Assembly (NCBI GenBank): GCA_903845455.1
Contig: CAIMXN010000125.1
Location: 1 to 19,488, forward strand
Direction: 5' to 3'
Source: an uncultured beta proteobacterium
GTDB lineage: Bacteria; Pseudomonadota; Gammaproteobacteria; Burkholderiales; Burkholderiaceae
DNA length: 19,488 nt
Shown here piece by piece: positions 6,439-14,289 of this stretch. Position 1 is the stretch's first letter; each line of letters begins with the position of its first letter. The position numbers were made by a program, and so were the translations under genes. The notes below the pieces were generated by a model, which made no database searches, was not told the DNA's origin, and saw only the letters and a program-made list of their open reading frames with translations.

Positions 6439-6467
6439 AATATACTGTATGTTTATACAGTATGCAA
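6439..6467 (-). promoter_or_regulatory. umuDC promoter
   Basis: On the minus strand, TTGCAT (6467-6462) and TATATT (6444-6439) are separated by exactly 17 bases, and that spacer is the core of the LexA box. With the -10 in this place the start of transcription falls near 6432, immediately at the umuD ATG (6431). Confidence 0.7.
6443..6462. promoter_or_regulatory. LexA (SOS) box
   Basis: TACTGTATGTTTATACAGTA matches the classic CTGT-N8-ACAG operator with extended symmetric flanks, close to the enterobacterial consensus. It occupies the spacer between -35 and -10 of the umuDC promoter, so bound LexA would block RNA polymerase directly. Confidence 0.93.
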
Positions 6468-6486
6468 ACAAAATGGCTTTTAGGTG

Positions 6487-6511
6487 CTTAAAACGCCTTA
6501 AGACACCTTAA
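6487..6511. repeat. Three CTTAA repeats at 10-bp spacing
   Basis: CTTAA occurs at 6487-6491, 6497-6501 and 6507-6511, exactly one helical turn apart. The array lies between the divergent umuDC and antitoxin promoters. An inverted relative, ATTAAGGA, is found at 6541-6548 facing ACCTTAAT at 6505-6512. The phasing suggests a protein-binding array; the binding factor is unknown. Confidence 0.45.
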
Positions 6512-6522
6512 TACGCTTATTT

Positions 6523-6541
6523 TGAGCTACAATGTAGCTCA
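6523..6541 (+). promoter_or_regulatory. Palindromic operator and -10 of the antitoxin gene
   Basis: TGAGCTAC-AAT-GTAGCTCA is a perfect 8+3+8 palindrome that covers a likely -10 element (TACAAT, 6528-6533). RelB/DinJ-type ribbon-helix-helix antitoxins repress their own promoter by binding such palindromes, so autoregulation is the simplest reading. No good -35 is seen. Confidence 0.65.
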
Positions 6542-6555
6542 TTAAGGAGAGGTTT

Positions 6556-6819
6556 ATGACTGCAAACGCGGTAGTTCGCGCCAGAATTAATGGCGATATC
6601 AAAGAAGAGGCCAGCGCCATACTGGCCGCGATGGGCCTAACGCCGTCTGATGCCTTTCGAATTCTGATGACGCGAATTGCCAGAGAAAAGACCCTCCCTT
6701 TTGCGCCACTCAGTCCAAACGCAGAAACTATTACTGCTATGAAAGAAGCTAGAAAAGGAAAGCTCAAATCCTTTAGCTCTGTTAACGACTTGATGGCTGA
6801 CCTGAATGCGGGCGACTGA
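6556..6819 (+). CDS. RelB/DinJ-family antitoxin
   Basis: This 87-residue protein has the ribbon-helix-helix N-terminal layout of RelB/DinJ antitoxins: a short strand (AVVRARINGDIKEEA) followed by the helix pair ILAAMGLTPSDAFRILMTRI. The C-terminal 35 residues are charged and would wrap a partner toxin (MKEARKGKLKSFSSVNDLMADL). The ATG has a near-perfect Shine-Dalgarno sequence (AGGAGAGG, 6545-6552). The family normally neutralises a RelE/YafQ-type mRNA-cleaving toxin encoded directly downstream with a small overlap. Here the overlapping toxin ORF is present only as a short stub, so this looks like an orphan antitoxin. The palindrome just upstream suggests that autoregulation is kept. Confidence 0.9.
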   Translation: MTANAVVRARINGDIKEEASAILAAMGLTPSDAFRILMTRIAREKTLPFAPLSPNAETITAMKEARKGKLKSFSSVNDLMADLNAGD

Positions 6820-6877
6820 ATACACTAAGCAATTTAGGCTGGTTCGACTGGGGTCCCATAGCCAATTAAGCCTTTAA
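6806..6877 (+). pseudogene. Truncated YafQ/RelE-type toxin stub
   Basis: An ATG at 6806 lies inside the last codons of the antitoxin gene and reads 23 codons to a TAA. The first residues, MRATEYTKQFRLVR, match the N-terminal strand and helix start of YafQ/RelE toxins (Y-T-K-Q-F-(K/R) pattern). After this the sequence (LGSHSQLSL) no longer resembles the family, and nothing in any frame up to the next gene at 6959 looks like the missing 70 or so residues. The overlap is the normal arrangement for such toxin-antitoxin pairs, so the toxin was probably deleted, with a breakpoint around 6848. Confidence 0.65.
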
Positions 6878-6958
6878 ATATGGGGTAAACGACCTCCCTT
6901 ATGGGTGTGCGATGGGGGCATAATTCATTCAGTAACTCATAAAAACAGCAGGAGACAA

Positions 6959-8026
6959 ATGAAGACGTTCAAGATAGCGTCAATTCCAGGTGATGGAATT
7001 GGTAAAGAAGTAATTCCCGAATGCGAAAAAGTTCTTAATGCCTTAAGCAAGAAACATCCAGAAATTGCTTTTGAGTTTGAGCACTTTGATTGGGGTGGTG
7101 ACTACTACCGCAAACACGGCATGATGATGCCTGAGGATGGTCTTGAGCCTTTGCGTTCTAAAGATGCTATTTTGTTTGGCTCTGCTGGTGATCCCAAGAT
7201 TCCAGATCACATTACGCTCTGGGGTCTGCGCCTCAAAATCTGTCAAGGCTTTGATCAGTACGCCAATGTACGCCCTACCCGCATCCTGCCTGGTATTCAA
7301 ACGCCGCTACGCAATTGCACACCCGAGCAACTCGACTGGGTGATCGTACGCGAGAACTCTGAAGGTGAATACTCGGGTTTAGGTGGCAGAGCCCACCAAG
7401 GCCATCCGATTGAAGTCGCTTCTGATATGAGCATTCTGACGCGCGTCGGGGTTGAACGTGTCCAGCGTTATGCCTTTAAGTTAGCGCAGTCACGTCCTCG
7501 CAAACATCTCACGGTGATTACTAAATCCAATGCCCAGCGTCATGCGATGGTGATGTGGGATGAAATCGCCGTCCAGATTGCTAAAGAGTTTCCAGATGTT
7601 ACTTGGGATAAAGAGCTGGTCGATGCTGCAACAGCGCGCATGGTTAATCGCCCTGAGTCTTTAGACACCATCGTGGCTACTAATCTCCATGCTGACGTAC
7701 TCAGTGATTTAGCCGCTGCTTTAGCGGGTAGTTTAGGTATTGCCCCAACCGGCAATATTGATCCAGAGCGTCGTTACCCTTCTATGTTTGAACCCATTCA
7801 TGGTTCTGCTTTTGACATTATGGGCAAAGGCCTTGCTAACCCCATTGGTACTTTCTGGTCCGCTGTCATGATGCTCGACTTCTTAGGTGAAAAAGCCATA
7901 GCAGCCAAACTCATGAGTGCGATTGAAAAGGTGACAGCCAATCCGAAGTTACACACCCGTGATTTAGGAGGCAGCGCCATGATGAGTGATGTCACCAATG
8001 CGGTCATCGAGGAGATTTCTAAATGA
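6959..8026 (+). CDS. Tartrate/D-malate-type decarboxylating dehydrogenase
   Basis: This is a 355-residue member of the isocitrate/isopropylmalate dehydrogenase family, closest in feel to D-malate dehydrogenase (DmlA) and tartrate dehydrogenase (TtuC). It shows an IPGDGIGKEV start, substrate arginines in VRPTRI, catalytic Tyr138 in ENSEGEYSGLGG, catalytic Lys189 in TKSNAQRH, and metal-binding Asp222, Asp246 and Asp250 (in NLHADVLSD). EPIHGSAFDIMGKGLANP forms the nucleotide site. These enzymes oxidise and decarboxylate a 2-hydroxy-dicarboxylate with NAD and Mn/Mg. The start is set at the ATG at 6959, five bases after AGGAG; the open frame extends to a GTG at 6905, but without family residues. 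It overlaps the receptor gene by ATGA, which suggests that the receptor supplies its substrate. The exact substrate is uncertain. Confidence 0.88.
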   Translation: MKTFKIASIPGDGIGKEVIPECEKVLNALSKKHPEIAFEFEHFDWGGDYYRKHGMMMPEDGLEPLRSKDAILFGSAGDPKIPDHITLWGLRLKICQGFDQYANVRPTRILPGIQTPLRNCTPEQLDWVIVRENSEGEYSGLGGRAHQGHPIEVASDMSILTRVGVERVQRYAFKLAQSRPRKHLTVITKSNAQRHAMVMWDEIAVQIAKEFPDVTWDKELVDAATARMVNRPESLDTIVATNLHADVLSDLAAALAGSLGIAPTGNIDPERRYPSMFEPIHGSAFDIMGKGLANPIGTFWSAVMMLDFLGEKAIAAKLMSAIEKVTANPKLHTRDLGGSAMMSDVTNAVIEEISK

Positions 8027-8994
8027 AACTGTTAAAACAAATGAATGTTGCTTCTGGTTTTTTTATTGCCTTGCTCGCATCATTTGGATTACTGTCAGGA
8101 GCGAGCGCGCAACCGCTACCAGATAAAACCATTCAGTACATCATTCCCTTTCCTGCCGCCGGTGAATCTGACTTGGTAGCGCGCTACCAATCCGACTTAT
8201 CTGTCAGAAAGTATAAGCAGCAAATGATGGTACTTAATCGTGCTGGTGCTGGTGGCGCTCTCGTTTGGAGCGCTCTCAATACCTACCCGGCTGATGGCAC
8301 GAACGTAGTAGGCGTCAATATTCCGCACATCATCTTGCAGCCACTACAAGAAGGTATTCAGTACAAGACTGAGGATATCAATGCGATCTACTACTATCAC
8401 TTCACACCAGATGCCTTAATGGTCTCTGCTGATAGCCCCTATAAAACCTACCAAGAGTTTGTGGCGGCAGCTAAAAAAGATCCGGGCAAGATGACCTTAG
8501 CTGGCTCTTCGCAATACTCCGCTAACCACATGGCGGTCGAGCGTTTGAATAAATTGGCTGGCGTCAAAATTACTTATGTTCCTTTTAAAGGTACAGGCGA
8601 TTTAATTACCGCTTTAATTGGGATGCACGTTGATGGCGCAATGGGATATCTGCCGCTGGCCATTCAGCAAAAAACCAAAGTGCGCACTTTAGCCATTGCT
8701 ACCGAGAAACGCAATCCTGCACTACCAGACGTTCCTACCTTCAAAGAGTTGGGTCTAAATTGGGTGGATGGCGCTTACCGTGGTGTTGCCGTACCTAAAG
8801 CGACTCCATTGATTCTTCAGCAAAAGCTCTCGGACTACTTTGGTGTGCTCAACTCAGATCCTGAGACCAGGAAGAAGCTAGAAGACTCTGGATTTATTTT
8901 GGTTGATATTCCATTGGCAAAGATTCCGGCTTTTATGAAAGAGAAAACGCCTCAAGCAATGGATGATGCTAAAAATGCAGGGATGATTAAATAA
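8023..8994 (+). CDS. Bug/TctC-type periplasmic solute receptor
   Basis: This 323-residue exported protein has a signal peptide cut after about ASAQ (near 30), then the Bug-family start PDKTIQYIIPFPAAGESD and a two-lobed solute-binding fold. Typical segments are NRAGAGGALVW, YVPFKGTGDLITALIGMHVDGA and LPDVPTFKELG. Bug receptors of tripartite tricarboxylate transporters bind carboxylates such as citrate, malate or aromatic acids in the periplasm; Burkholderiales carry very many orphan copies. Its ATG lies in the stop of the dehydrogenase gene (ATGA, 8023-8026). No TctA/TctB permease genes are next to it, so it must share a remote permease. D-malate, tartrate or a similar ligand is inferred from the coupled gene only. 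Confidence 0.9.
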   Translation: MKLLKQMNVASGFFIALLASFGLLSGASAQPLPDKTIQYIIPFPAAGESDLVARYQSDLSVRKYKQQMMVLNRAGAGGALVWSALNTYPADGTNVVGVNIPHIILQPLQEGIQYKTEDINAIYYYHFTPDALMVSADSPYKTYQEFVAAAKKDPGKMTLAGSSQYSANHMAVERLNKLAGVKITYVPFKGTGDLITALIGMHVDGAMGYLPLAIQQKTKVRTLAIATEKRNPALPDVPTFKELGLNWVDGAYRGVAVPKATPLILQQKLSDYFGVLNSDPETRKKLEDSGFILVDIPLAKIPAFMKEKTPQAMDDAKNAGMIK

Positions 8995-9229
8995 GGTTTA
9001 ATCGTTTTGTGCTTGCTTTTGTTTTAACTTTGCTTTTAGTTTTTTAGTGGCTTCAAATAGATACACCGCCTAAGGGCAGTGTATCTATTAGCAAAAGGCA
9101 AACGCTAAGATTGCCGGGTCATCCAAAAATGCATTAGATAGATAGAGACTGGCCCGAAAGGCCCAGGGCTGTACTATCTCAGCAATTGTGTTTAGATACT
9201 CCATGCAGGTAGTTTACTAAAATACTGGG
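8995..9229. other. Intergenic region with hairpin, convergent genes
   Basis: This is the spacer between the receptor gene (+) and the DUF1993 gene (-). It contains a T-rich run on the plus strand (9001-9050) and an 11-bp perfect inverted repeat, AATAGATACAC (9056-9066) with GTGTATCTATT (9079-9089), plus an inner GCC/GGC pair. A smaller GGCC/GGCC hairpin lies near 9151-9163. No T-run follows the main stem, so its role as a bidirectional terminator is plausible but unproven. No ORF is seen. Confidence 0.55.
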
Positions 9230-9733
9230 TTAGCTTCCCAAGAAATCAGTCTTGCCAACTTCAACACCATTACTACGCAAGATGTTGTAAGCAGTCGTGA
9301 CATGGAAATAGAAGTTCGGAATGATCCAAGTCAGGAGGTATTGCGCACCTACAAACTCAAAGTTCCACTCTTTAATCGAGAACTTAATCTCTTTCGCTTC
9401 AGTGCCATCTAATTGTTCAGGCTTGATGCTGTCAATAAACGCAATGGTTTTAGCAATGCGCTCTTGTAGTTCGGCAAAGGTAGTTTCATTGTCTTCAAAC
9501 TTCGGTGGCTCAATGCTTGCTATGCGACCTAAGCCATTCTTCACCTGATCGCAAGCAATGAATACTTGTCTAGTAAGTGGGAGCATGTCTGGGAATAAAC
9601 GATCTCCTGTCAATACAGTACCTTCAATTTTCTTGGCGCTAGCGTATTCTTCGCCTTTCTTCAAGATTGCAGAAAGATTGACGAGCATCTTCTTGAGTTG
9701 TGGAACAGATGCTTGGTACATTGAAATTGCCAT
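9230..9733 (-). CDS. DUF1993 family protein
   Basis: This 167-residue all-helical protein has the DUF1993 pattern: an N-terminal YQASVPQLKKMLVNLSAIL helix, DMLPLTRQVFIACDQVKNGLGRI in the middle, and a C-terminal FYFHVTTAYNILRSNGVEVGKTDFLG. The family is related in shape to DinB-like four-helix bundles; its biochemical function is not established. There is no signal peptide and no membrane segment, so it is cytoplasmic. No clear Shine-Dalgarno sequence precedes the ATG at 9733, and a second in-frame ATG lies four codons in. It is 78 bases downstream of the TPR protein gene on the same strand and may be co-transcribed with it. Confidence 0.85.
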   Translation of the reverse strand: MAISMYQASVPQLKKMLVNLSAILKKGEEYASAKKIEGTVLTGDRLFPDMLPLTRQVFIACDQVKNGLGRIASIEPPKFEDNETTFAELQERIAKTIAFIDSIKPEQLDGTEAKEIKFSIKEWNFEFVGAQYLLTWIIPNFYFHVTTAYNILRSNGVEVGKTDFLGS

Positions 9734-9811
9734 GGGTGCTTGCTACTTTCTAGTGGGTGTTGATGTCTTGATTGATTCGTTGGTTGGTTGACTTATTTTT
9801 TTGAGGGATGC

Positions 9812-10654
9812 TTACACATCGCTCATGAAATCACCGCCACCGCTACTGTCGTCCCAAGAGCTGGAACCGCCGTCATCCCAAGAGCTTGCATCGTTCACAC
9901 CAAAGTTCGCTGCATCGGGTGCTGGTCCGCCTACTTGATTCATGCCGTTATTGGCGTTACCTGGATTAGCTTGATTGCTACCGCCCATTAAATGACTGGC
10001 TAATGCTTGACCAGCAAACATACCGGCACCCAGTGCTGCGCCAGTCGCTAAGCTGCCCATTAAGCCGCCGCCCATGCCAGATGCTGGTGCGCCTGGATAA
10101 CCAGGAGGATAACCACCAGGGCCACCGGGCATACCTGGCGCGCCTGGCGTACCTGGATAGCCAGCTGTTGGTGCGTTGTAAACCTGAACTGGCTGTGGAC
10201 GCTTTCTCATAAAGAACACAGTGCCTGCTACTAAGATCGCAATCAGAATCCAGAAAACTGGGCTGCTAAAGATAGAACCAGCGCCAGCGTTAGCTGAGCT
10301 ATTGGCAGCTGGTGCAGTACCTGCACGCAATTGCGTTTGTAATCTTTGAACTGATTCAGGTTGAGCAAAAGGCAATCCTGGTGCTAAGTTTTCTGCTTGA
10401 ACAAAAGCATTTCTGGCAGCATCTAACTTACCTTCTTTGAGATAAAGCTCAGAAGCGATGTAATGCGCTTTGGCGCTATTAGGATGGTTTTGCAATACCT
10501 CTTTCATCATGGCATCGGCTTTACCCAATTGCCCGGACTGAATGGCTTGAGATACCTCAGGTAAGGTAGGTTCGGCTAAGGCTAAACCGCTACACAGCAA
10601 TAGGCTGGTAGCAAATACACTGATAAAAAGATTAGAGAAACGTTGCATCTTCAT
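9812..10654 (-). CDS. Exported TPR protein with transmembrane helix and Pro/Gly-rich tail
   Basis: This is a 280-residue protein. In order it has a signal peptide (MKMQRFSNLFISVFATSLLL, cut after ALA about residue 27), two TPR-like helix pairs (about 30-95, SAKAHYIASELYLKEGKLDAA-like), a linker, a membrane helix (about 131-149) followed by RKRPQ, and a collagen-like Pro/Gly stretch (about 160-195, repeated PG/GxP). After this come a Gly/Ala-rich segment (about 196-225, possibly membrane-active) and an acidic end with two SSWDD repeats. Start: GGAG at 10663-10660 is five bases before the ATG at 10654; further in-frame ATGs lie at 10678, 10657 and 10648. The architecture suggests a periplasmic TPR domain with a cytoplasmic disordered tail. 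No named family is recognised. It has its own promoter in the gap after addA. Confidence 0.75.
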   Translation of the reverse strand: MKMQRFSNLFISVFATSLLLCSGLALAEPTLPEVSQAIQSGQLGKADAMMKEVLQNHPNSAKAHYIASELYLKEGKLDAARNAFVQAENLAPGLPFAQPESVQRLQTQLRAGTAPAANSSANAGAGSIFSSPVFWILIAILVAGTVFFMRKRPQPVQVYNAPTAGYPGTPGAPGMPGGPGGYPPGYPGAPASGMGGGLMGSLATGAALGAGMFAGQALASHLMGGSNQANPGNANNGMNQVGGPAPDAANFGVNDASSWDDGGSSSWDDSSGGGDFMSDV

Positions 10655-10715
10655 CATGGCTCCTTTAAGCGTGATCACTGATTATCCCTAGTTTGGGGAT
10701 TTTTGCTTCTAGCCC

Positions 10716-10745
10716 AATATATGGGGGCTAAGTAGGGTTATTCAA
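10716..10745 (-). promoter_or_regulatory. Predicted promoter of the TPR gene
   Basis: On the minus strand, TTGAAT (10745-10740) and TATATT (10721-10716) are 18 bases apart, just after the end of addA and about 60 bases before the TPR start. A short TAGCCC/GGGCTA inverted repeat (10710-10715, 10725-10730) overlaps the -10 region. Confidence 0.45.
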
Positions 10746-10758
10746 GGGCTTAGGATGC

Positions 10759-13700
10759 TTAAATGGCTTGGCCGATTTGCTCAATCTTTCCACCAGATGA
10801 AATCAAATAAGCCCGGTTTTCTTTATCAGGACGGATACGTTTGAGCTCTTTTTGGTAGTTTTGTAGTTGTTTGAGGTATTTGCCATACATCTCGCTATCT
10901 TGCTTTGGAATGCTCAGCTTGTAATCGATGATGGCTAAGTGGTCATCAAGCTCCACTAGGCGATCAAGACGAAAGCTCTTACCTTCTTCGCTAGCGATAT
11001 CTAGCTCATTCCAAGCCTGCAACCATTCGCCTGGGCTGAGGTACAACTGTAGCTCTGGGGTATTGAGTACGGTTTGGATATGGGTAAGGAGTTTTTTAGC
11101 TCCTGCTTGATCTACGCCAAGCCAATGCATCACTTCTTGTTCGCTTGGCATAGCGGGAGACTGAGTTGGGTTACTCGATTGGGGCACTAAAAACTCCAGC
11201 AGTTTATGAAAGTGCACACCCTCTTCTAGGATTTCAGGGTCGGGGGCTTTTTCTGCTTCAGCCTGAATCCCTTTTACTGTGGCACCGCTTTCAATATCTT
11301 GCAGTTGTTGCTGGTGACTGAGTTTTGCCTCTTCCCAAGAAATCTGAAAATCTTCAATGCTAAAGTTCTCTAGAGTTTGAATATTTTTTTGTGGGACATT
11401 TTTTTCTGTAGCCTCATCACTGGGTATTGCCGCGATCGGTTCTAAAGTAGGCAGCTGCCCAAACAAGGCTCTTGCATACCAAGACTTTTGATCTAGACCG
11501 GTTGGGTTATTGGTGCTGGACTCTTTGGCTACGCCACTAATCCACAGGCCCTGTTTAGCACGCGTCATCGCGACATAAAGTAAGTTCCAGTTTTCATTTT
11601 GGCTAATGAGTTCTTCATCTTCCCGAATTTGGCTACGGGGCGAAGTTAAGCTGGCCTTGGTATACATCGATAAGTGTGATGGACTGCTATCACTAGGTGA
11701 CCACTCTAGAAGCACGCCAGAATGATCAGAATTACCCACCGTATGGTTGGCATCCAAAATAATCACAAAGGGTGACTCTAGTCCTTTAGCCCCATGAATG
11801 GTCATCAAGCGCACACGCTTATGCTGATCCTCTTCTGACATCTCACTTTCTTCATCCACTTCAGCTAACTCTGTCTCGGCTTCTAGCTCTACATCACCTT
11901 CATCAGGGGTTTCGTCATCATCACCCCGACGCATGGCGTTGATCTCATCAATAAAGCGACTCAAACTTGGGTAACGTCCACCATCTTGATTCAGAGACAG
12001 CTCTAAGAAGGCATCTAAATTGGCAATCACCTGTGCACGCGCCAAAGGCTGGGCACTAATTGCATATTCAAAACGCAAATTACTTTCTTGATAGATCTGA
12101 TCGAGCAGGTCATGCACTGGCAAGCGTTCACCTAAGACACGCCAATGCTCTAAGAAGCGTGCCACCTTCTGCACTGCTGCATCCGAGCTATCTTGCAAGA
12201 CATCCCACCAAGATCGATATTGATTGCTCGCCTTAGTAATACTCAAGCTTTGCATTTGTTGATCAGTAAAACCAAAGATCGGACTTCTTAATACTTGCGC
12301 TAAAGGTAAATCATGACGTGGTGAGAGCAATACTGTCAGCAAGGCAATCAGATCATCGATCTCTAAGGTGTTTAATAAGCCTCCCAACCGAGAGCTGTCA
12401 TAGGCAAGCTCTGCTTCACGCAAAGCCCTTTCAAACTGTGGCAAGTATTTGCGGCGCTTCACCAGTAATAAGAAATCACTTTCTCTAGCGGCGCGCCAAA
12501 TCTTTTGGCCATCTTCTTCATCAATCACTTGGCGGGTTGCCATCACTTCATGAATGAGCTTGCTAATCTCTTGGCCTTCAACATAGCGCTGGGTGGCTAC
12601 CACGGTTTGATTGACATCGGTAATCGGCGCATCAAAAGCATTGCCAATGCGCGGTGCTAACTCTTCTTTCACATAAGGCACTAACGGTAAAAGCGCAGCT
12701 TCACCCTCTTTTGCATACAGTTCGTTTGGCAAGCCTGCTTCCAAGGGTTTCCACAAGGTGTCCTGCTCATTGAATTTGTAAGTAGGCGGCAACTGTGAAG
12801 GGGCGAAGGTAGCGTTCACTGCTTTATTAATTTCGGGGGCATTGCGACGCGTGGTATCTTGATCCAGCGCCACTGCCTGCATCTGGTCTTTTAAGAACGC
12901 TGTTGCACTAGTAAATAAGCGCGGGTCTGCTCTGCGAAAGCGATAAATCGATTGCTTAGGGTCACCCACAATGAAAACACTGGGTTTACTTTCGTCTTGG
13001 CCATAACCTTCAAGCCAGGAGCGCAAAATTTGCCACTGCAATGGATTGGTATCCTGAAACTCATCAATCAAGATATGTTTATATTTAGCATCTAGGCGTG
13101 CTTGTAAATAGGCTGCATTGGCGGAGTCGGCCATTAACTGACTGACACCAATTTCTAAATCATCAAAATCGCGCACCCGCATTGCTTCTTTAGTGGCAGC
13201 AGCATGATCCATCATGCGCTCACTCATTGCAAACCACGCTTGATTTAATGCATAAACTTCTTTTTCAGCTTGGCAATCTAAGTACTCAACAAATACCCCG
13301 GCCCAAGCTTGCTTATAAGCAATGTGATCTGACTCAAGATGGCTTAAGCCTTCGTTCTTGAGATAGGTCTTCACAGCGCCAAGGGCTTTGTTGTTATTAG
13401 AGCGAGATTGACCATCGCCATTTAAAAATACCAGTTGAAGATTGGAGGCCACTTCCAGAACATCACCGCTACGCTGCAGGCACTCTAAAGCGGATGCGAG
13501 GCGTGGTGAGAAATCACTCTCTTGTGAGCTGCTATGAGCAAAGCAACGCACGAGAAATTCAAAATCAGCTCTGGCATTGGGTGCATTCCACATCCTTAGT
13601 AGCGGATTGTCGATATTAAGTCTAGGTAAAAATTGCTTGAGGTGTTCGATGGGGGTAATGCCTTTGGCCTTGCAAGCCTGCGCAAAGAAAGTCCAAGCAC

Positions 13701-14289
13701 CGCGTTGTTTCATTAGGCCGTAGTTACCCATCAAGAACTTTTGCGTATTACTCGCGCCCAATTGATTTAAGAGAACGTCATAGTGCGCCTTCAGATCGGC
13801 AGGAAGATCGCCCCACCAGTCATCCAAACACTCCTCTAGCAATCGTTTGCCATCTTCACGCAAACTAAAACCAGGCTGCACCTCTGCTGAAATCGGTGCA
13901 GCGTTGAGTAATCTACCAAACCAACCATGGAAGGTATCAATCACAATCGACTGCGGGCTAGCGAGCACCTTGTTATATAAAGCCTTGGCTTGTGGCAATA
14001 ATGCTCTTGCTTCGCTCTTGTCTAGACCTCGCTCATCCAATTCATGGAGAAGCGCGTCATCACTCATGGTTGAAAATTGCTCTAGCAAACCATACAGTCG
14101 ATCGCGCATCTCTTGTGCGGCTTTGCGAGTAAAGGTCAACGCCAGAATTTCTTGTGGTTTTGCTCCAGCAAGCAAGAGCCGAATCATGCGGGCAACCAAT
14201 AGCCAAGTCTTACCGCTACCAGCACAAGCAGAAACAATCACTGATCTGCGGGGATCACAAGCGATGGCGTTATCAAATTTCTTTTTCAC
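10759..14289 (-). CDS. addA: AddA-like UvrD-family helicase/nuclease
   Basis: This 1176-residue protein is an SF1A helicase with a RecB-type nuclease. Visible are Walker A AGSGKT (23-28), motif Ia LALTFTRKAAQEMRDR, Walker B LIDEFQDTNPLQW (409-413 DEFQD), GDPKQSIYRFRRAD (442-455), TIHGAKGLE (830-838) and LLYVAMTRAKQ (903-913). The C-terminal nuclease has His1026/1028 in GVHFHKLLEFL, Asp1109 in RLDRL, Asp1122 and Lys1124 in IIDYK, and Gln1141/Tyr1145 in QLQNY. With AddB it would unwind and resect double-strand-break ends for RecA. The start is a GTG at 14289 forming a GTGA overlap with the addB stop and preceded by AAAGGGG; a TTG at 14307 is also possible. An unusually acidic insert lies at about 789-822. 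Confidence 0.9.
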   Translation of the reverse strand: MKKKFDNAIACDPRRSVIVSACAGSGKTWLLVARMIRLLLAGAKPQEILALTFTRKAAQEMRDRLYGLLEQFSTMSDDALLHELDERGLDKSEARALLPQAKALYNKVLASPQSIVIDTFHGWFGRLLNAAPISAEVQPGFSLREDGKRLLEECLDDWWGDLPADLKAHYDVLLNQLGASNTQKFLMGNYGLMKQRGAWTFFAQACKAKGITPIEHLKQFLPRLNIDNPLLRMWNAPNARADFEFLVRCFAHSSSQESDFSPRLASALECLQRSGDVLEVASNLQLVFLNGDGQSRSNNNKALGAVKTYLKNEGLSHLESDHIAYKQAWAGVFVEYLDCQAEKEVYALNQAWFAMSERMMDHAAATKEAMRVRDFDDLEIGVSQLMADSANAAYLQARLDAKYKHILIDEFQDTNPLQWQILRSWLEGYGQDESKPSVFIVGDPKQSIYRFRRADPRLFTSATAFLKDQMQAVALDQDTTRRNAPEINKAVNATFAPSQLPPTYKFNEQDTLWKPLEAGLPNELYAKEGEAALLPLVPYVKEELAPRIGNAFDAPITDVNQTVVATQRYVEGQEISKLIHEVMATRQVIDEEDGQKIWRAARESDFLLLVKRRKYLPQFERALREAELAYDSSRLGGLLNTLEIDDLIALLTVLLSPRHDLPLAQVLRSPIFGFTDQQMQSLSITKASNQYRSWWDVLQDSSDAAVQKVARFLEHWRVLGERLPVHDLLDQIYQESNLRFEYAISAQPLARAQVIANLDAFLELSLNQDGGRYPSLSRFIDEINAMRRGDDDETPDEGDVELEAETELAEVDEESEMSEEDQHKRVRLMTIHGAKGLESPFVIILDANHTVGNSDHSGVLLEWSPSDSSPSHLSMYTKASLTSPRSQIREDEELISQNENWNLLYVAMTRAKQGLWISGVAKESSTNNPTGLDQKSWYARALFGQLPTLEPIAAIPSDEATEKNVPQKNIQTLENFSIEDFQISWEEAKLSHQQQLQDIESGATVKGIQAEAEKAPDPEILEEGVHFHKLLEFLVPQSSNPTQSPAMPSEQEVMHWLGVDQAGAKKLLTHIQTVLNTPELQLYLSPGEWLQAWNELDIASEEGKSFRLDRLVELDDHLAIIDYKLSIPKQDSEMYGKYLKQLQNYQKELKRIRPDKENRAYLISSGGKIEQIGQAI

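Noticed and set aside
6905..6958. Upstream GTG extension of the dehydrogenase
   Set aside because: The extra 18 residues have no family similarity, while AGGAG sits correctly before the ATG at 6959.
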